Shown: positions 44,275 through 55,091, counted from the stretch's first letter. The stretch is DNA of 64,000 nucleotides from Afipia felis ATCC 53690 (GCF_000314735.2 NZ_KB375270.1:3974001-4038000), one strand, 5' to 3'. Notes: generated from the sequence alone by a model not told the origin. Numbers and translations are program-made.

Positions 44275-46083
44275 ATGACTTTACATCGCAAGAATGAAAA
44301 GAAATCCGCGCTCGGTGCGGTCCTGCCGTTCGTTTTCGGCCATTGGCGAAACCAGCCGCTGCGCGCAGCTATCGTGTGTGGGGGCCTGATCGGCGAAACG
44401 GTTGCGGATGTCTTCATGCCGTTGTTTGCAGGACGTCTGGTCGACGCGGTAACCCTTGGCCTCACCAACCGCGAGGCTGCGCAACAGGGAGCGTGGGTTG
44501 CGTTCGGTGCCATCGTGGCACTGGGCCTTGTCGCGCTTCTTTTGCGCTTCATTGGATTGCAGGCCATCGTACCATTCACGCTGCGCATCATGTCCGATGT
44601 TGCGCGGGAGGCGTTCCTGCGCGTGCAGCGCTTTTCAACCGATTGGCATGCCAACAGCTTTGCGGGATCGACCGTCCGCAAGGTCACCCGTGGCATGTGG
44701 GCGCTCGATCTTCTCAATGACACGTTGCTGATGGCGTTGTTGCCGTCGCTGGTTGTGCTGGTGGGATCGACCATCCTGCTGGGATGGCACTGGCCGGTGC
44801 TTGGCGCGGTGATCGCGTTCGGTTCAATCATCTATATCGCGATGACTGCACTCCTCACGACCCGATACATCGCGCCGGCGGGACGATTGTCGAATGCCTG
44901 GGACACCAAGGTGGGCGCGACGCTCGCCGATGCTCTGACCAGCAACGCGGTCGTCAAGTCGTTCGGCGCGGAGCAGCGTGAGGACGCGCGCTTGGCAGAG
45001 GTCCTGCGCCGCTGGCGCCGCCGTGCCAACAGAACCTGGTTCCGCTACAACTATGTGGGAACGGTGCAGCTTGTCGTGCTGCTTGGCATGCGGGCTTCGG
45101 TGATCGGCGGTGCATTGCTGTTGTGGGCGAATGGCCGTGCATCGGCTGGTGACATCACCTATGTGCTGGCCAGCTATTTCGTCATCCACGGTTACCTCGC
45201 GGATATCGGCCAGCACATCAACCACCTCCAGCGATCGGTGAACGACATGGAGGAGCTGGTCGCGATCCACAACGAGCCGATCGGTATTGCCGATGCGTCT
45301 GATGCTGTGCCGATCAAGGTCAGCGGTGGCGGTATCGTGTTCGACAACGTGACGTTTCACTATCGCGGGCACGATACGCCGCTCTATGACCGGCTGTCGG
45401 TCAATATCAGGCCTGGCGAGCGTGTTGGCCTCGTCGGCCGCTCCGGATCGGGCAAGACGACGTTCGTCAAGCTGGTGCAACGTCTTTACGATGCGACCGA
45501 CGGTCGTATTTTGATCGACGGTCAGGACGTGACAAAGGCGACGCAGCAGTCGTTGCGCAATCAGATCGCGATTGTGCAGCAGGAGCCGATCCTGTTTCAC
45601 CGCTCGCTCGCGGAGAACATCGCCTATGGCCGGTCCGGCGCTAGTCTGGCTGAAATCGAGGAGGCGGCGCGACTCGCCAATGCGCACGACTTCATCATGC
45701 GTTTGCCCAAGCGTTACGAAACGCTGGTTGGTGAGCGTGGTGTCAAGCTGTCGGGCGGCGAGCGTCAGCGTGTGGCGCTGGCACGGGCCTTCCTGGCTGA
45801 TGCGCCGATTCTGATTCTCGACGAGGCGACATCGAGTCTCGATTCGGAGTCGGAAGCGCTGATCCAGGAGGCGATGGACCGGTTGATCGAAGGGCGCACC
45901 GCCATCGTGATCGCACACCGTCTGTCGACCGTGCGCAGCCTGGATCGGATTCTGGTGTTCGATCATGGCCGGATTGTCGAAGAGGGAACGCACGCCACGC
46001 TCACGCAGCGTCCCGACGGCATCTATCGTGGCCTGTTCGAACGGCAGGTGCTCGATCTGGATCGCATGGTCGCTGCGGAGTAG
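44275..46083 (+). CDS. ABC exporter, fused membrane and ATPase domains
   Basis: 602 residues from ATG 44275, which has GGAG well spaced; the frame is open further upstream but conservation begins here. The membrane domain (about 25-320, six helices) is of the ABC_membrane type, and the ATPase domain is at about 345-590. Walker A is GRSGSGKTT, Q-loop IVQQEPILF, signature LSGGERQRVALARAFL, Walker B ILILDEATSSLD and switch IAHRLSTV. Half-size exporter acting as a dimer. The substrate may be a lipid, drug or metal conjugate and cannot be told from sequence. Ends at a strong bidirectional terminator. Confidence 0.92.
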   Translation: MTLHRKNEKKSALGAVLPFVFGHWRNQPLRAAIVCGGLIGETVADVFMPLFAGRLVDAVTLGLTNREAAQQGAWVAFGAIVALGLVALLLRFIGLQAIVPFTLRIMSDVAREAFLRVQRFSTDWHANSFAGSTVRKVTRGMWALDLLNDTLLMALLPSLVVLVGSTILLGWHWPVLGAVIAFGSIIYIAMTALLTTRYIAPAGRLSNAWDTKVGATLADALTSNAVVKSFGAEQREDARLAEVLRRWRRRANRTWFRYNYVGTVQLVVLLGMRASVIGGALLLWANGRASAGDITYVLASYFVIHGYLADIGQHINHLQRSVNDMEELVAIHNEPIGIADASDAVPIKVSGGGIVFDNVTFHYRGHDTPLYDRLSVNIRPGERVGLVGRSGSGKTTFVKLVQRLYDATDGRILIDGQDVTKATQQSLRNQIAIVQQEPILFHRSLAENIAYGRSGASLAEIEEAARLANAHDFIMRLPKRYETLVGERGVKLSGGERQRVALARAFLADAPILILDEATSSLDSESEALIQEAMDRLIEGRTAIVIAHRLSTVRSLDRILVFDHGRIVEEGTHATLTQRPDGIYRGLFERQVLDLDRMVAAE

Positions 46084-46095
46084 GCCTGCAACTGG

Positions 46096-46128
46096 TGAGG
46101 GGCCCGGTGTATTTCACCGGACCCCTCA
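46096..46128. terminator. Bidirectional terminator between the ABC exporter and rnpB
   Basis: TGAGGGGCCCGGTG and CACCGGACCCCTCA form a 14-base stem with one mismatch around TATTT. It sits 13 bases after the exporter stop and 25 bases past the 3' end of rnpB on the other strand. Confidence 0.8.
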
Positions 46129-46152
46129 TTGTTCGCGCCAAGTGACGCGACG

Positions 46153-46581
46153 GATGTCAGCCAGCCTGTAAGCCGGGTTCTGTAGGGCCTGAATGGTTTG
46201 CACCACGCAGACGTGACGGCCATTCCTCTGGGACGCGGATTGCTCCGCGCCTCTAGCAACCTACCCGGACGGCGGGCTCGACATCGCCCCGCGGAGTTAT
46301 CGTCCGGAGACGAACTGTCCGCTACGCCATCCCTATTCGGTCTTGCTCCCGGTGGGGTTTGCCATGCCGTTGCCGTTGCCGGAAACGCGGTGCGCTCTTA
46401 CCGCACCTTTTCACCCTTACCCGCACCCCCTTGCGGCGGCGGGGCGGTTCGTTCTCTGTGGCACTTTCCCTGAAGTCGCCTTCGCCGGACGTTATCCGGC
46501 ACCGTATGTCGATGGAGCCCGGACTTTCCTCCCTTGCGACCTTTCGATCCTGCAAGAGCGGCCGTCCGGCCGACTGACACC
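46153..46581 (-). ncRNA. rnpB: RNase P RNA (class A)
   Basis: About 429 bases on the minus strand. The universally conserved segment GAGGAAAGTCCGGGCTCC is present near the 5' end. The 3' end reads CAGAACCCGGCTTACAGGC followed by TGGCTGACATC. The P1 helix forms between GGTGTCAGTC at the 5' end and GGCTGACATC at the 3' end, and this pairing sets the boundaries. It is the catalytic RNA that matures tRNA 5' ends. Confidence 0.95.
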
Positions 46582-46651
46582 GACCACATGGCGGTTTCGC
46601 CTACCGGCGTCAAGCCGCGCGGTTCGAAGAGGGAGAGGCGCTCGGGCCGGC

Positions 46652-47506
46652 TCAGGCGACCTTGGAGGTGTCCGGCAGCGTTTCGAGCAGGTTCTGCAGC
46701 GTCGTCAGCGTCGACTGATCCGCGATGCCGTCGACGCGCTCGGGCCGGAAATGGCGCTGGAATGCCGCCACCCCATCCATCGTGACGCCATCATACTGGC
46801 CGGTCGGCAGCACGTTGTAGCCATAGCGGAGAAGCGCGCGCTGCAGCGCCATGATTTCCTCGCTCCTGGTGCCGAGGAGCTTGCGGTCGCCGTGTGCGAT
46901 CGGTGCGGGTTCGACCCAGTGGCCGACGCCGGAATCGGCCAGCAACCGCCACGGGAATTTCTCGCCCGGATCCTTCTTGCGTGCGGGCGCAACGTCCGAA
47001 TGCCCCAGCACGCGATGTTTAGGCACCTTCCGCCGCAACATGATGCCCTTGCATAACGCGATCACGGCGGCGACCTGCCGTAAGGGAAAATCCGGATAGC
47101 CGAGGTCATGGCCGGGATTGACGATCTCGATACCGATCGAGGCGGAATTGATGTCGCTGTCACCCGCCCAGGCTGAAGTGCCAGCATGCCAGGCGCGCTG
47201 GGATTCCCGGACGCACTGGATGATATTGCCGTCTTCCATCACGATATAATGCGCGGAGACTTCGGTGCCGGCGGTGCACAGTCGCTTCAGCGCGGTCGAA
47301 GCATCCGACATGCCCGTGTAGTGCAACAGGATCATATCGGGCTCGCGCCCGGCCTTGCGGTCATTGAAATTCGGAGACGGTCGTACGTCGAAGACGACGG
47401 ACGAATCCGGAGTAAAGCTCATCATGTCGACTTGCGATCCGAGGGGGGATGCCAGCCGTTCGCGATGTGCGGCGATTCCGGCAGATGCGAACGACTCAAG
47501 CGACAT
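46652..47506 (-). CDS. N-acetylmuramoyl-L-alanine amidase, AmiD-like
   Basis: 284 residues from ATG 47506; ATGs at residues 28-29 are alternatives, and no start has a convincing ribosome site. The Amidase_2 domain (about 35-200) has zinc ligands in ILLHYTGM (H62) and LGHSDVAPARKKDPGEKFPW, and SAHYIVMEDGNIIQ. A C-terminal peptidoglycan-binding domain (about 215-278) has LQRALLRYGYNVLPTGQYDG and AFQRHFRPERVDG. No signal peptide is visible at the listed start. It cleaves peptide stems from muramic acid, in the periplasm for turnover or in the cytoplasm as in AmpD. Confidence 0.9.
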   Translation of the reverse strand: MSLESFASAGIAAHRERLASPLGSQVDMMSFTPDSSVVFDVRPSPNFNDRKAGREPDMILLHYTGMSDASTALKRLCTAGTEVSAHYIVMEDGNIIQCVRESQRAWHAGTSAWAGDSDINSASIGIEIVNPGHDLGYPDFPLRQVAAVIALCKGIMLRRKVPKHRVLGHSDVAPARKKDPGEKFPWRLLADSGVGHWVEPAPIAHGDRKLLGTRSEEIMALQRALLRYGYNVLPTGQYDGVTMDGVAAFQRHFRPERVDGIADQSTLTTLQNLLETLPDTSKVA

Positions 47507-47896
47507 GTGACAACCAAACGAGGCAAGACCACGACGTCCTTAACGGTACCGTCCTCGCAACGCGCGGCGCAATCTGCGGGTTCCCCTTATCCACATCCGC
47601 GCTGAATTGATGGTGGAACGCCGATCGACGATCATCGTGACGGTCATCAACCATTCCTTAACGATAATTACCGCTACTGAAGGGTGAAGAACCGCGTCCG
47701 ATTTGTACCCAATCGCGGTTCCCCGGTGCGCTCGACCTATGGCAAATCCCCGCCATCCAGACGGAACTCCGCTCATGACGACGCTTGGCCAGCGCGGGCT
47801 TCCGGCGGGCAAACCGTCGCGCGTGTGCATGGAAACACGTGGGCGTTTCGACCGTTATGGTGCAGGAACCAATGGGTTCCGGGTGAGGAGTGCGGC
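47507..47896 (+). promoter_or_regulatory. Upstream region of the dcw cluster (no mraZ)
   Basis: 390 bases without a gene I can support. No frame resembles MraZ, which often precedes rsmH. It contains a perfect DnaA box (47587-47595), an 8-base inverted repeat GAACCGCG/CGCGGTTC (47689-47721) and a perfect hairpin GGAACC-AATG-GGTTCC (47865-47880) just before the rsmH ribosome site. The AT-rich stretch 47650-47672 is the likeliest promoter area. Confidence 0.5.
47587..47595 (+). promoter_or_regulatory. Perfect DnaA box
   Basis: TTATCCACA is identical to the strong DnaA-binding consensus and lies about 300 bases upstream of rsmH. A single 9-mer of this kind may also occur by chance in 64 kb, so a role is only suggested. 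Confidence 0.45.
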
Positions 47897-48898
47897 ATGA
47901 GCAACGCCGATTCCCGCCATATCTCCGTTCTCGGCCGCGAAGCGGTGGAGTTCCTCGCGCCGCACGGCGGCGGCGTTTATGTTGACGCGACGTTCGGTGC
48001 AGGCGGCTACAGCAAACGCCTCCTCGACATCGCGGGCACGCGTGTGATCGGCATTGATCGCGATCGCACGGCAATCGCCGAAGCGTTCAATCTGGTTGAA
48101 CGGGCGGAGGGCCGCCTCACGCTGGTGCAGGATCGTTTTTCCAATCTTGCTGACGTGTGCGCTGCGGAAGGCGTACCGCAGGTCGATGGCATCGTGATGG
48201 ATATCGGCGTCTCGTCGATGCAACTCGACCGTGCCGAGCGCGGCTTCTCGTTCCGTCATGACGGCCCGCTCGACATGCGCATGGGACAGGATGGAGCGAG
48301 CGCCGCCGATGTGGTCGCGGCGGCTTCGGAAAAGGACCTCGCCAACATCATCTATATTTTCGGTGAGGAGCGGCACTCCCGCGCGGTGGCGCGCGCCATC
48401 GTCAAGGCGCGGCAGGAGAAACCGATCGCCACCACCAAGGCGTTGGCCGATATCGTATCGAGCGTCGTGCGCGCGCGTCCCAATGAAATTCATCCCGCGA
48501 CCCGGACGTTTCAGGCGCTGCGGATTTTCGTCAATGAGGAACTCGACGAGCTCCAGACTGCGCTGCATGCCTCCGAGAGCGCGCTCAAGCCGGGCGGACG
48601 GCTGGTCGTCGTGACCTTTCATTCGCTGGAAGACCGCATCGTCAAGAATTTCCTCGCGTCGCGCGCGAAGCAAAGCGGCGGCTCGCGCCATCTGCCCGAG
48701 GTCGAACAGGCTGCGCCGAGCTTCGAGATTCTGACCAAGCGCCCGGTGGTCGCCAACGACAACGAGACGGCCGTCAACCCGCGCGCCCGCTCGGCCAAGC
48801 TGCGCGCGGCTGAGCGTACCGCCAACGCCTCGCACCACGAGGATACGACATTCGACTGGCCGACATTACGCTCGGTGATGAAGGGGGGGCGGTCTTGA
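47897..48898 (+). CDS. rsmH: 16S rRNA m4C1402 methyltransferase RsmH (MraW)
   Basis: 333 residues. ATG 47897 has GAGGAG six bases upstream and starts the conserved region ([15 protein letters not shown]); the frame is open back to 47684 without similarity. SAM-binding [17 protein letters not shown], then [44 protein letters not shown] segment, [15 protein letters not shown] and [15 protein letters not shown]. It methylates N4 of C1402 in 16S rRNA. First gene of the dcw cluster, overlapping ftsL. Confidence 0.96.
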   Translation: MSNADSRHISVLGREAVEFLAPHGGGVYVDATFGAGGYSKRLLDIAGTRVIGIDRDRTAIAEAFNLVERAEGRLTLVQDRFSNLADVCAAEGVPQVDGIVMDIGVSSMQLDRAERGFSFRHDGPLDMRMGQDGASAADVVAAASEKDLANIIYIFGEERHSRAVARAIVKARQEKPIATTKALADIVSSVVRARPNEIHPATRTFQALRIFVNEELDELQTALHASESALKPGGRLVVVTFHSLEDRIVKNFLASRAKQSGGSRHLPEVEQAAPSFEILTKRPVVANDNETAVNPRARSAKLRAAERTANASHHEDTTFDWPTLRSVMKGGRS

Positions 48899-49305
48899 GG
48901 ATCATCCACTTCCTCGTCATCTGCGCGCTGGTGATATCGGCGGCTTACGTCTATCGCATCAAGATGGACTCGACGGTGCGCACCGAGCGCGTGCTGCGGC
49001 TGCGTGCCGATATCCGCGAGGAACGCAACAAGATCGCTGCGCTGCGTGCGGAATGGGCCAAGCTGTCCTCGCCTGCACGGTTGCAGGGACTGGTGGAGCG
49101 CCACACCCAGCTTCGGCCGGTCGACGCCAATCAATTCGATGCTCTGAAGAACCTGCCGGCGCGGCCGCCGAGCTTCATCAAGCCGAACGATCCCGATCCG
49201 ATCGGCGCGATGATTGATGTCGTGAGCCCGGACGAGGCGACGGGCTCTATTCCGGCGCCGGTTTCTGCGCCATCCGCACCTGTAGCGACGGAGGGCGCGC
49301 AATGA
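48895..49305 (+). CDS. ftsL: Cell division protein FtsL
   Basis: 136 residues from a TTG start at 48895, preceded by AAGGGGGGG and overlapping the rsmH stop. A short membrane helix at the very N terminus ([20 protein letters not shown]) is followed by a coiled coil ([20 protein letters not shown]) and [20 protein letters not shown], then a proline-rich tail. Bitopic divisome protein that acts with FtsB and FtsQ to activate FtsWI. Sequence is weakly conserved; position between rsmH and ftsI settles it. Confidence 0.9.
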   Translation: MRIIHFLVICALVISAAYVYRIKMDSTVRTERVLRLRADIREERNKIAALRAEWAKLSSPARLQGLVERHTQLRPVDANQFDALKNLPARPPSFIKPNDPDPIGAMIDVVSPDEATGSIPAPVSAPSAPVATEGAQ

Positions 49306-51041
49306 GCGACAGCGCTTCCGCGACACCGGCCGAGCCGTTCCGCCAGCGGCTGATCCGCAAGTTGCTGTATGGCAATGTCGACCGCGCTGCCAAGGCGCGC
49401 GCGCGCGTCGGACTTGCGATGCTGGCGTTCACGGCGGTCTTTGCAATCATCGCGCTGCGACTCGTGATGTATGGCGTGATGGGTGACACCCATGGTGGTC
49501 GCCGTGGTGGCGCTCAGGATGCGGTTGCGACCGCACGGCCAGACATTCTGGATCGCAACGGCGAAATTCTTGCGACCGACGTCAAGGCTCCTTCGCTTTA
49601 TGCCGAGCCACGCAAGCTGATCGACAAGGACGAGGCGATCGAACTCCTGACCGCGACACTGCCGGATCTCGATCCCGGCGAAGTGCGCGACCGGCTGTCG
49701 TCGCGCAAGGGCTTCGTCTGGCTCAAGCGCGAGCTGACGCCGAAGCAGCAGCATGATGTCTTCAAGCTCGGCCTGCCGGGCGTTGGCTTCCTGCGCGAGA
49801 ACAAGCGCGTCTATCCGACCGGCCGCGACGTCTCCCACCTGATCGGCATCGTCAATATCGATAATCAGGGTATTGCCGGTATGGAGAAGTGGCTCGATGG
49901 CAACGGTCTCGCCGATCTGCATCGGGCGGGCTTTGCTACCGATCGCCAGCAGGAGCCGATCGAACTGGCAGTCGACCTGCGCGTCGAGCACGCGCTGCGC
50001 GACGAGCTGATGAAGGCCAAGGAAAAATTCCGCGCCAAGGCGGCGTCAGGCATCGTCAGCAACGTCAGGACCGGCGAGATCGTTGCGATGGTGTCGCTGC
50101 CCGATTTCGACCCGAACAATCCGAAGGAAGCCAACGATCCCGATCGCATCAACCGTCTGACCACCGGCGTGTATGAGATGGGCTCGACCTTCAAGGCGTT
50201 CACGCTGGCGATGGCGCTGGATTCCGGCAAGACCACGCTGAACTCGATGTGGGATACGCGCACGCCACTGCAGTATGGTCGCTTCCGGATTCACGACGAC
50301 CATCCGCTTGGCCGTGCGATCAATACCAAGGAGGTCTTTACCTATTCCTCCAACATCGGCGCCGCTCGCATCGCGCTGTCGCAGGGCATCGAGGCACACA
50401 AGGCGTTTCTCGCCAAGATGGGCCAGTTGACACGGCTGCGCACCGAACTGCCGGAAAGCGCGTCGCCGATCCTGCCGCGGCATTGGGGCGAGTTGAACAC
50501 CGTGACCATCGCCTTCGGTCACGGCATCGCGGTCGCGCCGCTGCAGGCGGTGATGGGTATCGATGCGCTGGTCAACGGCGGCTATCTCATTCCGCCGACC
50601 TTCCTCAAGCGCACCGAAGCGGACGCGATGAAGCTCGCCAAGCGGGTCATCAAGCCGGAAACCAGCGACAAGATGCGTTTCCTGATGCGCCTCAACGCCG
50701 AGGTTGGCACCGCGCGCAAGGCGGACGTGGCGGGCTATTATATCGGTGGTAAGACCGGAACCGCCGAGAAGGTCATCAATGGCCGCTATGCCAAGAAGAA
50801 GGTGCTGAACGCGTTCACCGCGATCATGCCCGCCGACAATCCACAATATCAGTTGCTTGTCATGCTGGACGAGCCGCAGGCGCTGCCCGAGACCCATGGA
50901 TTCATCACTTCGGGCTGGAACGCCGTGCCGACTGGCGGCAAGGTGATCGCGCGAATCGCGCCGCTTCTGGGAATCAAGCCGCGTTTCGATTTGCCGCCGT
51001 CCGACCGCCTTATTCTTGCGACATCGAGGGAGAATCGGTAA
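49302..51041 (+). CDS. ftsI: Division transpeptidase FtsI (PBP3)
   Basis: 579 residues, coupled to ftsL by ATGA. Membrane anchor at about 43-62 ([20 protein letters not shown]). The pedestal domain includes [20 protein letters not shown]. The transpeptidase domain has the active serine in [14 protein letters not shown] (SxxK), SSN in YSSNIGAAR, and KTG in [11 protein letters not shown]. It cross-links septal peptidoglycan with FtsW. Full length. A 75-base gap separates it from murE. Confidence 0.96.
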   Translation: MSDSASATPAEPFRQRLIRKLLYGNVDRAAKARARVGLAMLAFTAVFAIIALRLVMYGVMGDTHGGRRGGAQDAVATARPDILDRNGEILATDVKAPSLYAEPRKLIDKDEAIELLTATLPDLDPGEVRDRLSSRKGFVWLKRELTPKQQHDVFKLGLPGVGFLRENKRVYPTGRDVSHLIGIVNIDNQGIAGMEKWLDGNGLADLHRAGFATDRQQEPIELAVDLRVEHALRDELMKAKEKFRAKAASGIVSNVRTGEIVAMVSLPDFDPNNPKEANDPDRINRLTTGVYEMGSTFKAFTLAMALDSGKTTLNSMWDTRTPLQYGRFRIHDDHPLGRAINTKEVFTYSSNIGAARIALSQGIEAHKAFLAKMGQLTRLRTELPESASPILPRHWGELNTVTIAFGHGIAVAPLQAVMGIDALVNGGYLIPPTFLKRTEADAMKLAKRVIKPETSDKMRFLMRLNAEVGTARKADVAGYYIGGKTGTAEKVINGRYAKKKVLNAFTAIMPADNPQYQLLVMLDEPQALPETHGFITSGWNAVPTGGKVIARIAPLLGIKPRFDLPPSDRLILATSRENR

Positions 51042-51116
51042 GCGCATCGGGCTGCCGCCCGTCTTCGGCTGGAGGCGTGGATTTGACATCCGCTACTCTC
51101 GGACCACCAGGACCCC

Positions 51117-52559
51117 ATGAGACTACGCGAACTTTTCAGCGGTGATACCACTTTTGACCCGCAAACGGGTGGGCTTGCGGTGGCGGGGCTTGCTGCGGAC
51201 AGCCGCACGGTGAAGCCGGGCGATGTGTTCTTTGCGCTCGGCGGCAGCAAGACCGACGGTGCGCGTTTCATTGGGGCCGCCGTCGCGGCCGGGGCCATCG
51301 CGGTCGTGGCCGGTCATCCTCGTTCTGCCTCTGTCCCTGTCATCGTGACATCAAATCCGCGCCGGGCGCTGGCGCTTGCAGCGGCGGCCTTCTATCCGCG
51401 CCAGCCGCAGACCGTTGCGGCCGTGACTGGCACCAGCGGCAAGACCTCGGTTGCTGCCTTCACGCGGCAATTGTGGGAGAGCCTTGGCCATGACGCCGCG
51501 AGCCTCGGCACCATCGGCATCGTTTCGCGCCACCGCAATGTCTACGGCTCGCTGACGACGCCCGATCCGGTGGCGCTGCATCGCGTGCTCGATGAACTGG
51601 CAGGCGAGGGCGTGACGCATCTTGCGCTTGAAGCCTCATCGCATGGCCTCGACCAGCATCGGCTCGATGGCGTGCGGGTCACTGCGGCTGCCTTCACCAA
51701 TCTGTCGCGCGACCATATGGATTATCATCCGACCGTCGAGCATTATCTCGCGGCGAAGCTGCGGCTGTTCACGGACCTTGCGCCTGAGGGCGGACCTGCG
51801 GTGATTGCCGCCGATCATGAGCATTCCGCTGCAGTGATCGCCGCGGCTCGTGCGCGCAAGCTCGACGTCATGAGTGTCGGGCGGCACGGCGAGGGCATCC
51901 GGCTTGTCGACGCTGCGATCGACGGCTTCGGGCAGAGGATGACGATTGAACATCAAGGGCAGACGTATCGGTTACGCCTGCCGCTGGTCGGCGAATTCCA
52001 GATCGAGAATGCGCTGGTTGCCGCCGGTCTTGTCATCGCGACCGGTGGCGACGCGGCGAGGGCGTTCGCGGCACTGGAAAAGCTGGAAGGCGCTAAGGGG
52101 CGGCTGGAATTGATTGGCGAGCGCAACGGCGCGCCGGTGTTTGTTGACTACGCCCACAAGCCCGATGCGCTGATGAAGGCGCTCGAGGCGCTGCGGCCTT
52201 ACGCGAGGGGCCGCCTCGTCGTAGTGTTCGGAGCGGGCGGTGATCGCGACGCGGGCAAGCGGCCTCTGATGGGCGCCATCGCTGCGCAACACGCCGATGC
52301 GGTGATCGTCACCGATGACAATCCGCGTAGCGAAAAGCCTGCCGCGATCCGTGCCGAGATTTTGACGGCTGCAAAGGGTGCGACAGAGATCGGCGACCGG
52401 GCGGAAGCGATCCGCTCCGCTGTCGCCTCGCTCCAGCCCGGCGACGTGTTGCTGATCGCGGGCAAGGGACACGAGACCGGGCAGATCGTGGGAGACAAGG
52501 TGTTGCCGTTCAGCGATCACGAAGCAGCGTCCGCTGCGTTGGCGGAGCATGCCGCATGA
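51117..52559 (+). CDS. murE: UDP-MurNAc-tripeptide synthetase MurE (meso-diaminopimelate adding)
   Basis: 480 residues. N-terminal substrate domain ([19 protein letters not shown]), ATP site [13 protein letters not shown] (about 101-113), [18 protein letters not shown], and the C-terminal ligase domain with [20 protein letters not shown]. The DNPR motif ([10 protein letters not shown]) marks a meso-diaminopimelate enzyme rather than a lysine one, as expected for a Gram-negative. Cytoplasmic. Overlaps murF by ATGA. Confidence 0.97.
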   Translation: MRLRELFSGDTTFDPQTGGLAVAGLAADSRTVKPGDVFFALGGSKTDGARFIGAAVAAGAIAVVAGHPRSASVPVIVTSNPRRALALAAAAFYPRQPQTVAAVTGTSGKTSVAAFTRQLWESLGHDAASLGTIGIVSRHRNVYGSLTTPDPVALHRVLDELAGEGVTHLALEASSHGLDQHRLDGVRVTAAAFTNLSRDHMDYHPTVEHYLAAKLRLFTDLAPEGGPAVIAADHEHSAAVIAAARARKLDVMSVGRHGEGIRLVDAAIDGFGQRMTIEHQGQTYRLRLPLVGEFQIENALVAAGLVIATGGDAARAFAALEKLEGAKGRLELIGERNGAPVFVDYAHKPDALMKALEALRPYARGRLVVVFGAGGDRDAGKRPLMGAIAAQHADAVIVTDDNPRSEKPAAIRAEILTAAKGATEIGDRAEAIRSAVASLQPGDVLLIAGKGHETGQIVGDKVLPFSDHEAASAALAEHAA

Positions 52560-53992
52560 CGAAGCCCCTGTGGACCATTGCCGCGATGGCGGAAGCGATG
52601 AAGGCGGAACGCGTCGGTGCCTTGCCGGAGGGCATCACCGGCATTTCCATTGATAGCCGCACCATCGTGCCGGGCGAAGCCTATTTCGCCATCAAGGGCG
52701 ACGTGCATGACGGTCACGATTTCGTCGAGGCCGCGTTGAAGAACGGCGGCGGGGTCGCGGTGATCGCGCAGTCGCATCGCGCGCATTTTTCCGATGGCCT
52801 GCCGTTGCTGGTGGTGCCGGACGTGCTCGAAGGTCTTGTCGATCTCGCGAAAGCCTCGCGGGCCCGCTCGCATGCGAAAATCATCGCGGTGACGGGATCG
52901 GTCGGCAAGACCTCGACCAAGGAAGCGCTGCGTACGGTGTTGCAGGGGCAGGGCGAAACCCATGCCTCGGCGGCATCCTTCAATAATCATTGGGGCGTGC
53001 CGCTGTCGCTCGCGCGGTGCCCGTCGAGCGCGCAGTTCGCGATCTTCGAGATCGGTATGAACCATGCAGGCGAGATCGAACCGCTGGTGAAACTGGTGCG
53101 TCCGCATTTTGCGATCATCACCACGGTCGAGCCGGTGCACCTCGAATTCTTCGCCGGTGTCGAAGCGATTGCCGACGCCAAGGCGGAAATCTTCACGGGA
53201 CTTGAGCCGGATGGCGCGGCGATCCTCAATATCGACAATTCGCAGTTCGCACGTCTGCGCGACAAGGCGAAGGCCTATGGCGTCTCCCGCATCGTGACGT
53301 TCGGCGAGGACGCCAAGGCGGATGCGCGCCTGCTTGATGTCGCGCTGCACGGCGAATGTTCCGCCGTCCATGCGAACCTGCTTGGCCACGATGTCACGTA
53401 TAAAGTCGGCGTGCCGGGACGACATATGGCGATGAACTCGCTCGCGGTGCTTGCGACGACGACGCTTGCCGGGGCCGATCTCGCTTTGTCGGCGCTGGCG
53501 CTTGCAGACTTTCGTCCCGCCGCCGGGCGCGGCGTTCGCCAGATGCTCGAACTTCCGGGCGGAACAGCGACGCTGATCGACGAAAGCTATAACGCCAATC
53601 CGGCCTCGATGACTGCGGCCATGACCGTGCTCGGCCAGACCGCTATCGGTCCGCAAGGTCGTCGGATCGCGGTTCTTGGCGACATGCTCGAACTCGGCCC
53701 GAAGGGCGAGGAACTTCATGCCGGCCTCGCGACGTCGGTCGCGGCCAATAAAGTCGATCTGGTGTTTTGTTGCGGTCCCCTGATGCGTGCCTTGTGGGAT
53801 GCCCTTCCCTCGGCGAAGAAGGGGGGCTATGCCGAGACATCGGCAAAGCTGGAATCACAGCTCGTTGCGGGAATTCGCGCGGGCGATGCGATCATGGTGA
53901 AGGGGTCGCTCGGCTCGCGCATGAAACTGATTGTGACCGCGCTTGAGAAGAATTTTCCGAGTGGCGCGGATGCTGACGATCTCACGGTATAG
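52556..53992 (+). CDS. murF: UDP-MurNAc-pentapeptide synthetase MurF
   Basis: 478 residues. Substrate domain (ISIDSRTIVPGEAYFAIKGD), ATP site AVTGSVGKTSTKEALR (about 111-126), NNHWGVPLSLARC, EIGMNHAGEIEPLVKLVRPH and IDESYNANPASMTAAMTVLG, all MurF-specific. It adds D-Ala-D-Ala to the tripeptide in the cytoplasm. The D-Ala-D-Ala comes from Ddl, encoded later in the same cluster. Nine bases precede mraY. Confidence 0.96.
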   Translation: MTKPLWTIAAMAEAMKAERVGALPEGITGISIDSRTIVPGEAYFAIKGDVHDGHDFVEAALKNGGGVAVIAQSHRAHFSDGLPLLVVPDVLEGLVDLAKASRARSHAKIIAVTGSVGKTSTKEALRTVLQGQGETHASAASFNNHWGVPLSLARCPSSAQFAIFEIGMNHAGEIEPLVKLVRPHFAIITTVEPVHLEFFAGVEAIADAKAEIFTGLEPDGAAILNIDNSQFARLRDKAKAYGVSRIVTFGEDAKADARLLDVALHGECSAVHANLLGHDVTYKVGVPGRHMAMNSLAVLATTTLAGADLALSALALADFRPAAGRGVRQMLELPGGTATLIDESYNANPASMTAAMTVLGQTAIGPQGRRIAVLGDMLELGPKGEELHAGLATSVAANKVDLVFCCGPLMRALWDALPSAKKGGYAETSAKLESQLVAGIRAGDAIMVKGSLGSRMKLIVTALEKNFPSGADADDLTV

Positions 53993-54001
53993 GCGGTTTG
54001 C

Positions 54002-55087
54002 ATGTTTTATTGGTTGACCGATCTCGCAGGCACGATTCCGGGCATCAACGTCTTTCGCTACATCACCTTCCGCACCGGCGGCGCGATGGTGACCGGCGCG
54101 CTGTTCGTGTTCATGTTCGGCCCCTGGATCATCGATCATCTGCGGCTCGCGCAGGGCAAGGGTCAGCCGATCCGTGTCGATGGCCCGCCGACGCACCTCG
54201 TCACCAAGAAGGGCACGCCGACCATGGGCGGGCTGATGATCCTCTCAGGTCTCGTGGTCGCGACGCTGTTGTGGGCTAATCTGCGCAACCCCTATGTGTG
54301 GGTGGTGCTGATGGTCACGCTCGGCTTCGGTTTTGTCGGCTTCTATGACGACTATCTGAAAGTCACCAAGCAGACCCACGCCGGATTTTCAGGCCGGTCG
54401 CGCCTTGCGGTGGAAGGGCTGATTGCTCTGCTCGCCTGCGCCGCCATCGTCTGGTCGGCGCGCGATGCTTCAGTGACGCAACTCGGTATCCCCTTCGCCA
54501 AGGATTTCGCCTTCAACCTTGGCTGGTTCTACGTGATCTTCGGCGGCTTCATCATCGTCGGCGCAGGCAACGCGGTGAATCTTACCGATGGTCTTGACGG
54601 CCTCGCTATCGTGCCGGTGATGATCGCGGCGGCGAGCTTCGGCATGATCTCCTATCTCGTCGGCAACGCGGTGTTCTCCGAATACCTGCAGATCCGTTAC
54701 GTCGCGGGCACCGGCGAACTCGCGGTGCTGTGCGGCGCGGTGCTCGGCGCGGGACTGGGCTTTCTGTGGTTCAATGCGCCGCCCGCTTCGATCTTCATGG
54801 GCGACACCGGTTCGCTCGCGCTTGGCGGCATGATCGGCAGCATCGCGGTCGCGGTGAAGCACGAGATTGTGCTCGCCGTGATCGGCGGCCTGTTCGTATT
54901 CGAGGCGCTGTCGGTGATCGTGCAGGTCGCATCCTTCAAGCTGACCGGCAAGCGCATCTTCCGTATGGCGCCGATCCATCATCATTACGAGCAGAAGGGC
55001 TGGACCGAACCGCAGATCGTGATCCGCTTCTGGATCATCGCGGTAATGCTGGCACTCGCCGGTCTGTCCACGCTGAAATTGCGGTGA
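54002..55087 (+). CDS. mraY: Phospho-MurNAc-pentapeptide transferase MraY
   Basis: 361 residues with about ten membrane helices. Conserved loops: [25 protein letters not shown] (metal-binding aspartates), [26 protein letters not shown] and [14 protein letters not shown]. It transfers phospho-MurNAc-pentapeptide to undecaprenyl phosphate to make lipid I at the inner membrane. murD starts four bases after its stop. Confidence 0.97.
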   Translation: MFYWLTDLAGTIPGINVFRYITFRTGGAMVTGALFVFMFGPWIIDHLRLAQGKGQPIRVDGPPTHLVTKKGTPTMGGLMILSGLVVATLLWANLRNPYVWVVLMVTLGFGFVGFYDDYLKVTKQTHAGFSGRSRLAVEGLIALLACAAIVWSARDASVTQLGIPFAKDFAFNLGWFYVIFGGFIIVGAGNAVNLTDGLDGLAIVPVMIAAASFGMISYLVGNAVFSEYLQIRYVAGTGELAVLCGAVLGAGLGFLWFNAPPASIFMGDTGSLALGGMIGSIAVAVKHEIVLAVIGGLFVFEALSVIVQVASFKLTGKRIFRMAPIHHHYEQKGWTEPQIVIRFWIIAVMLALAGLSTLKLR

Positions 55088-55091
55088 GCAC

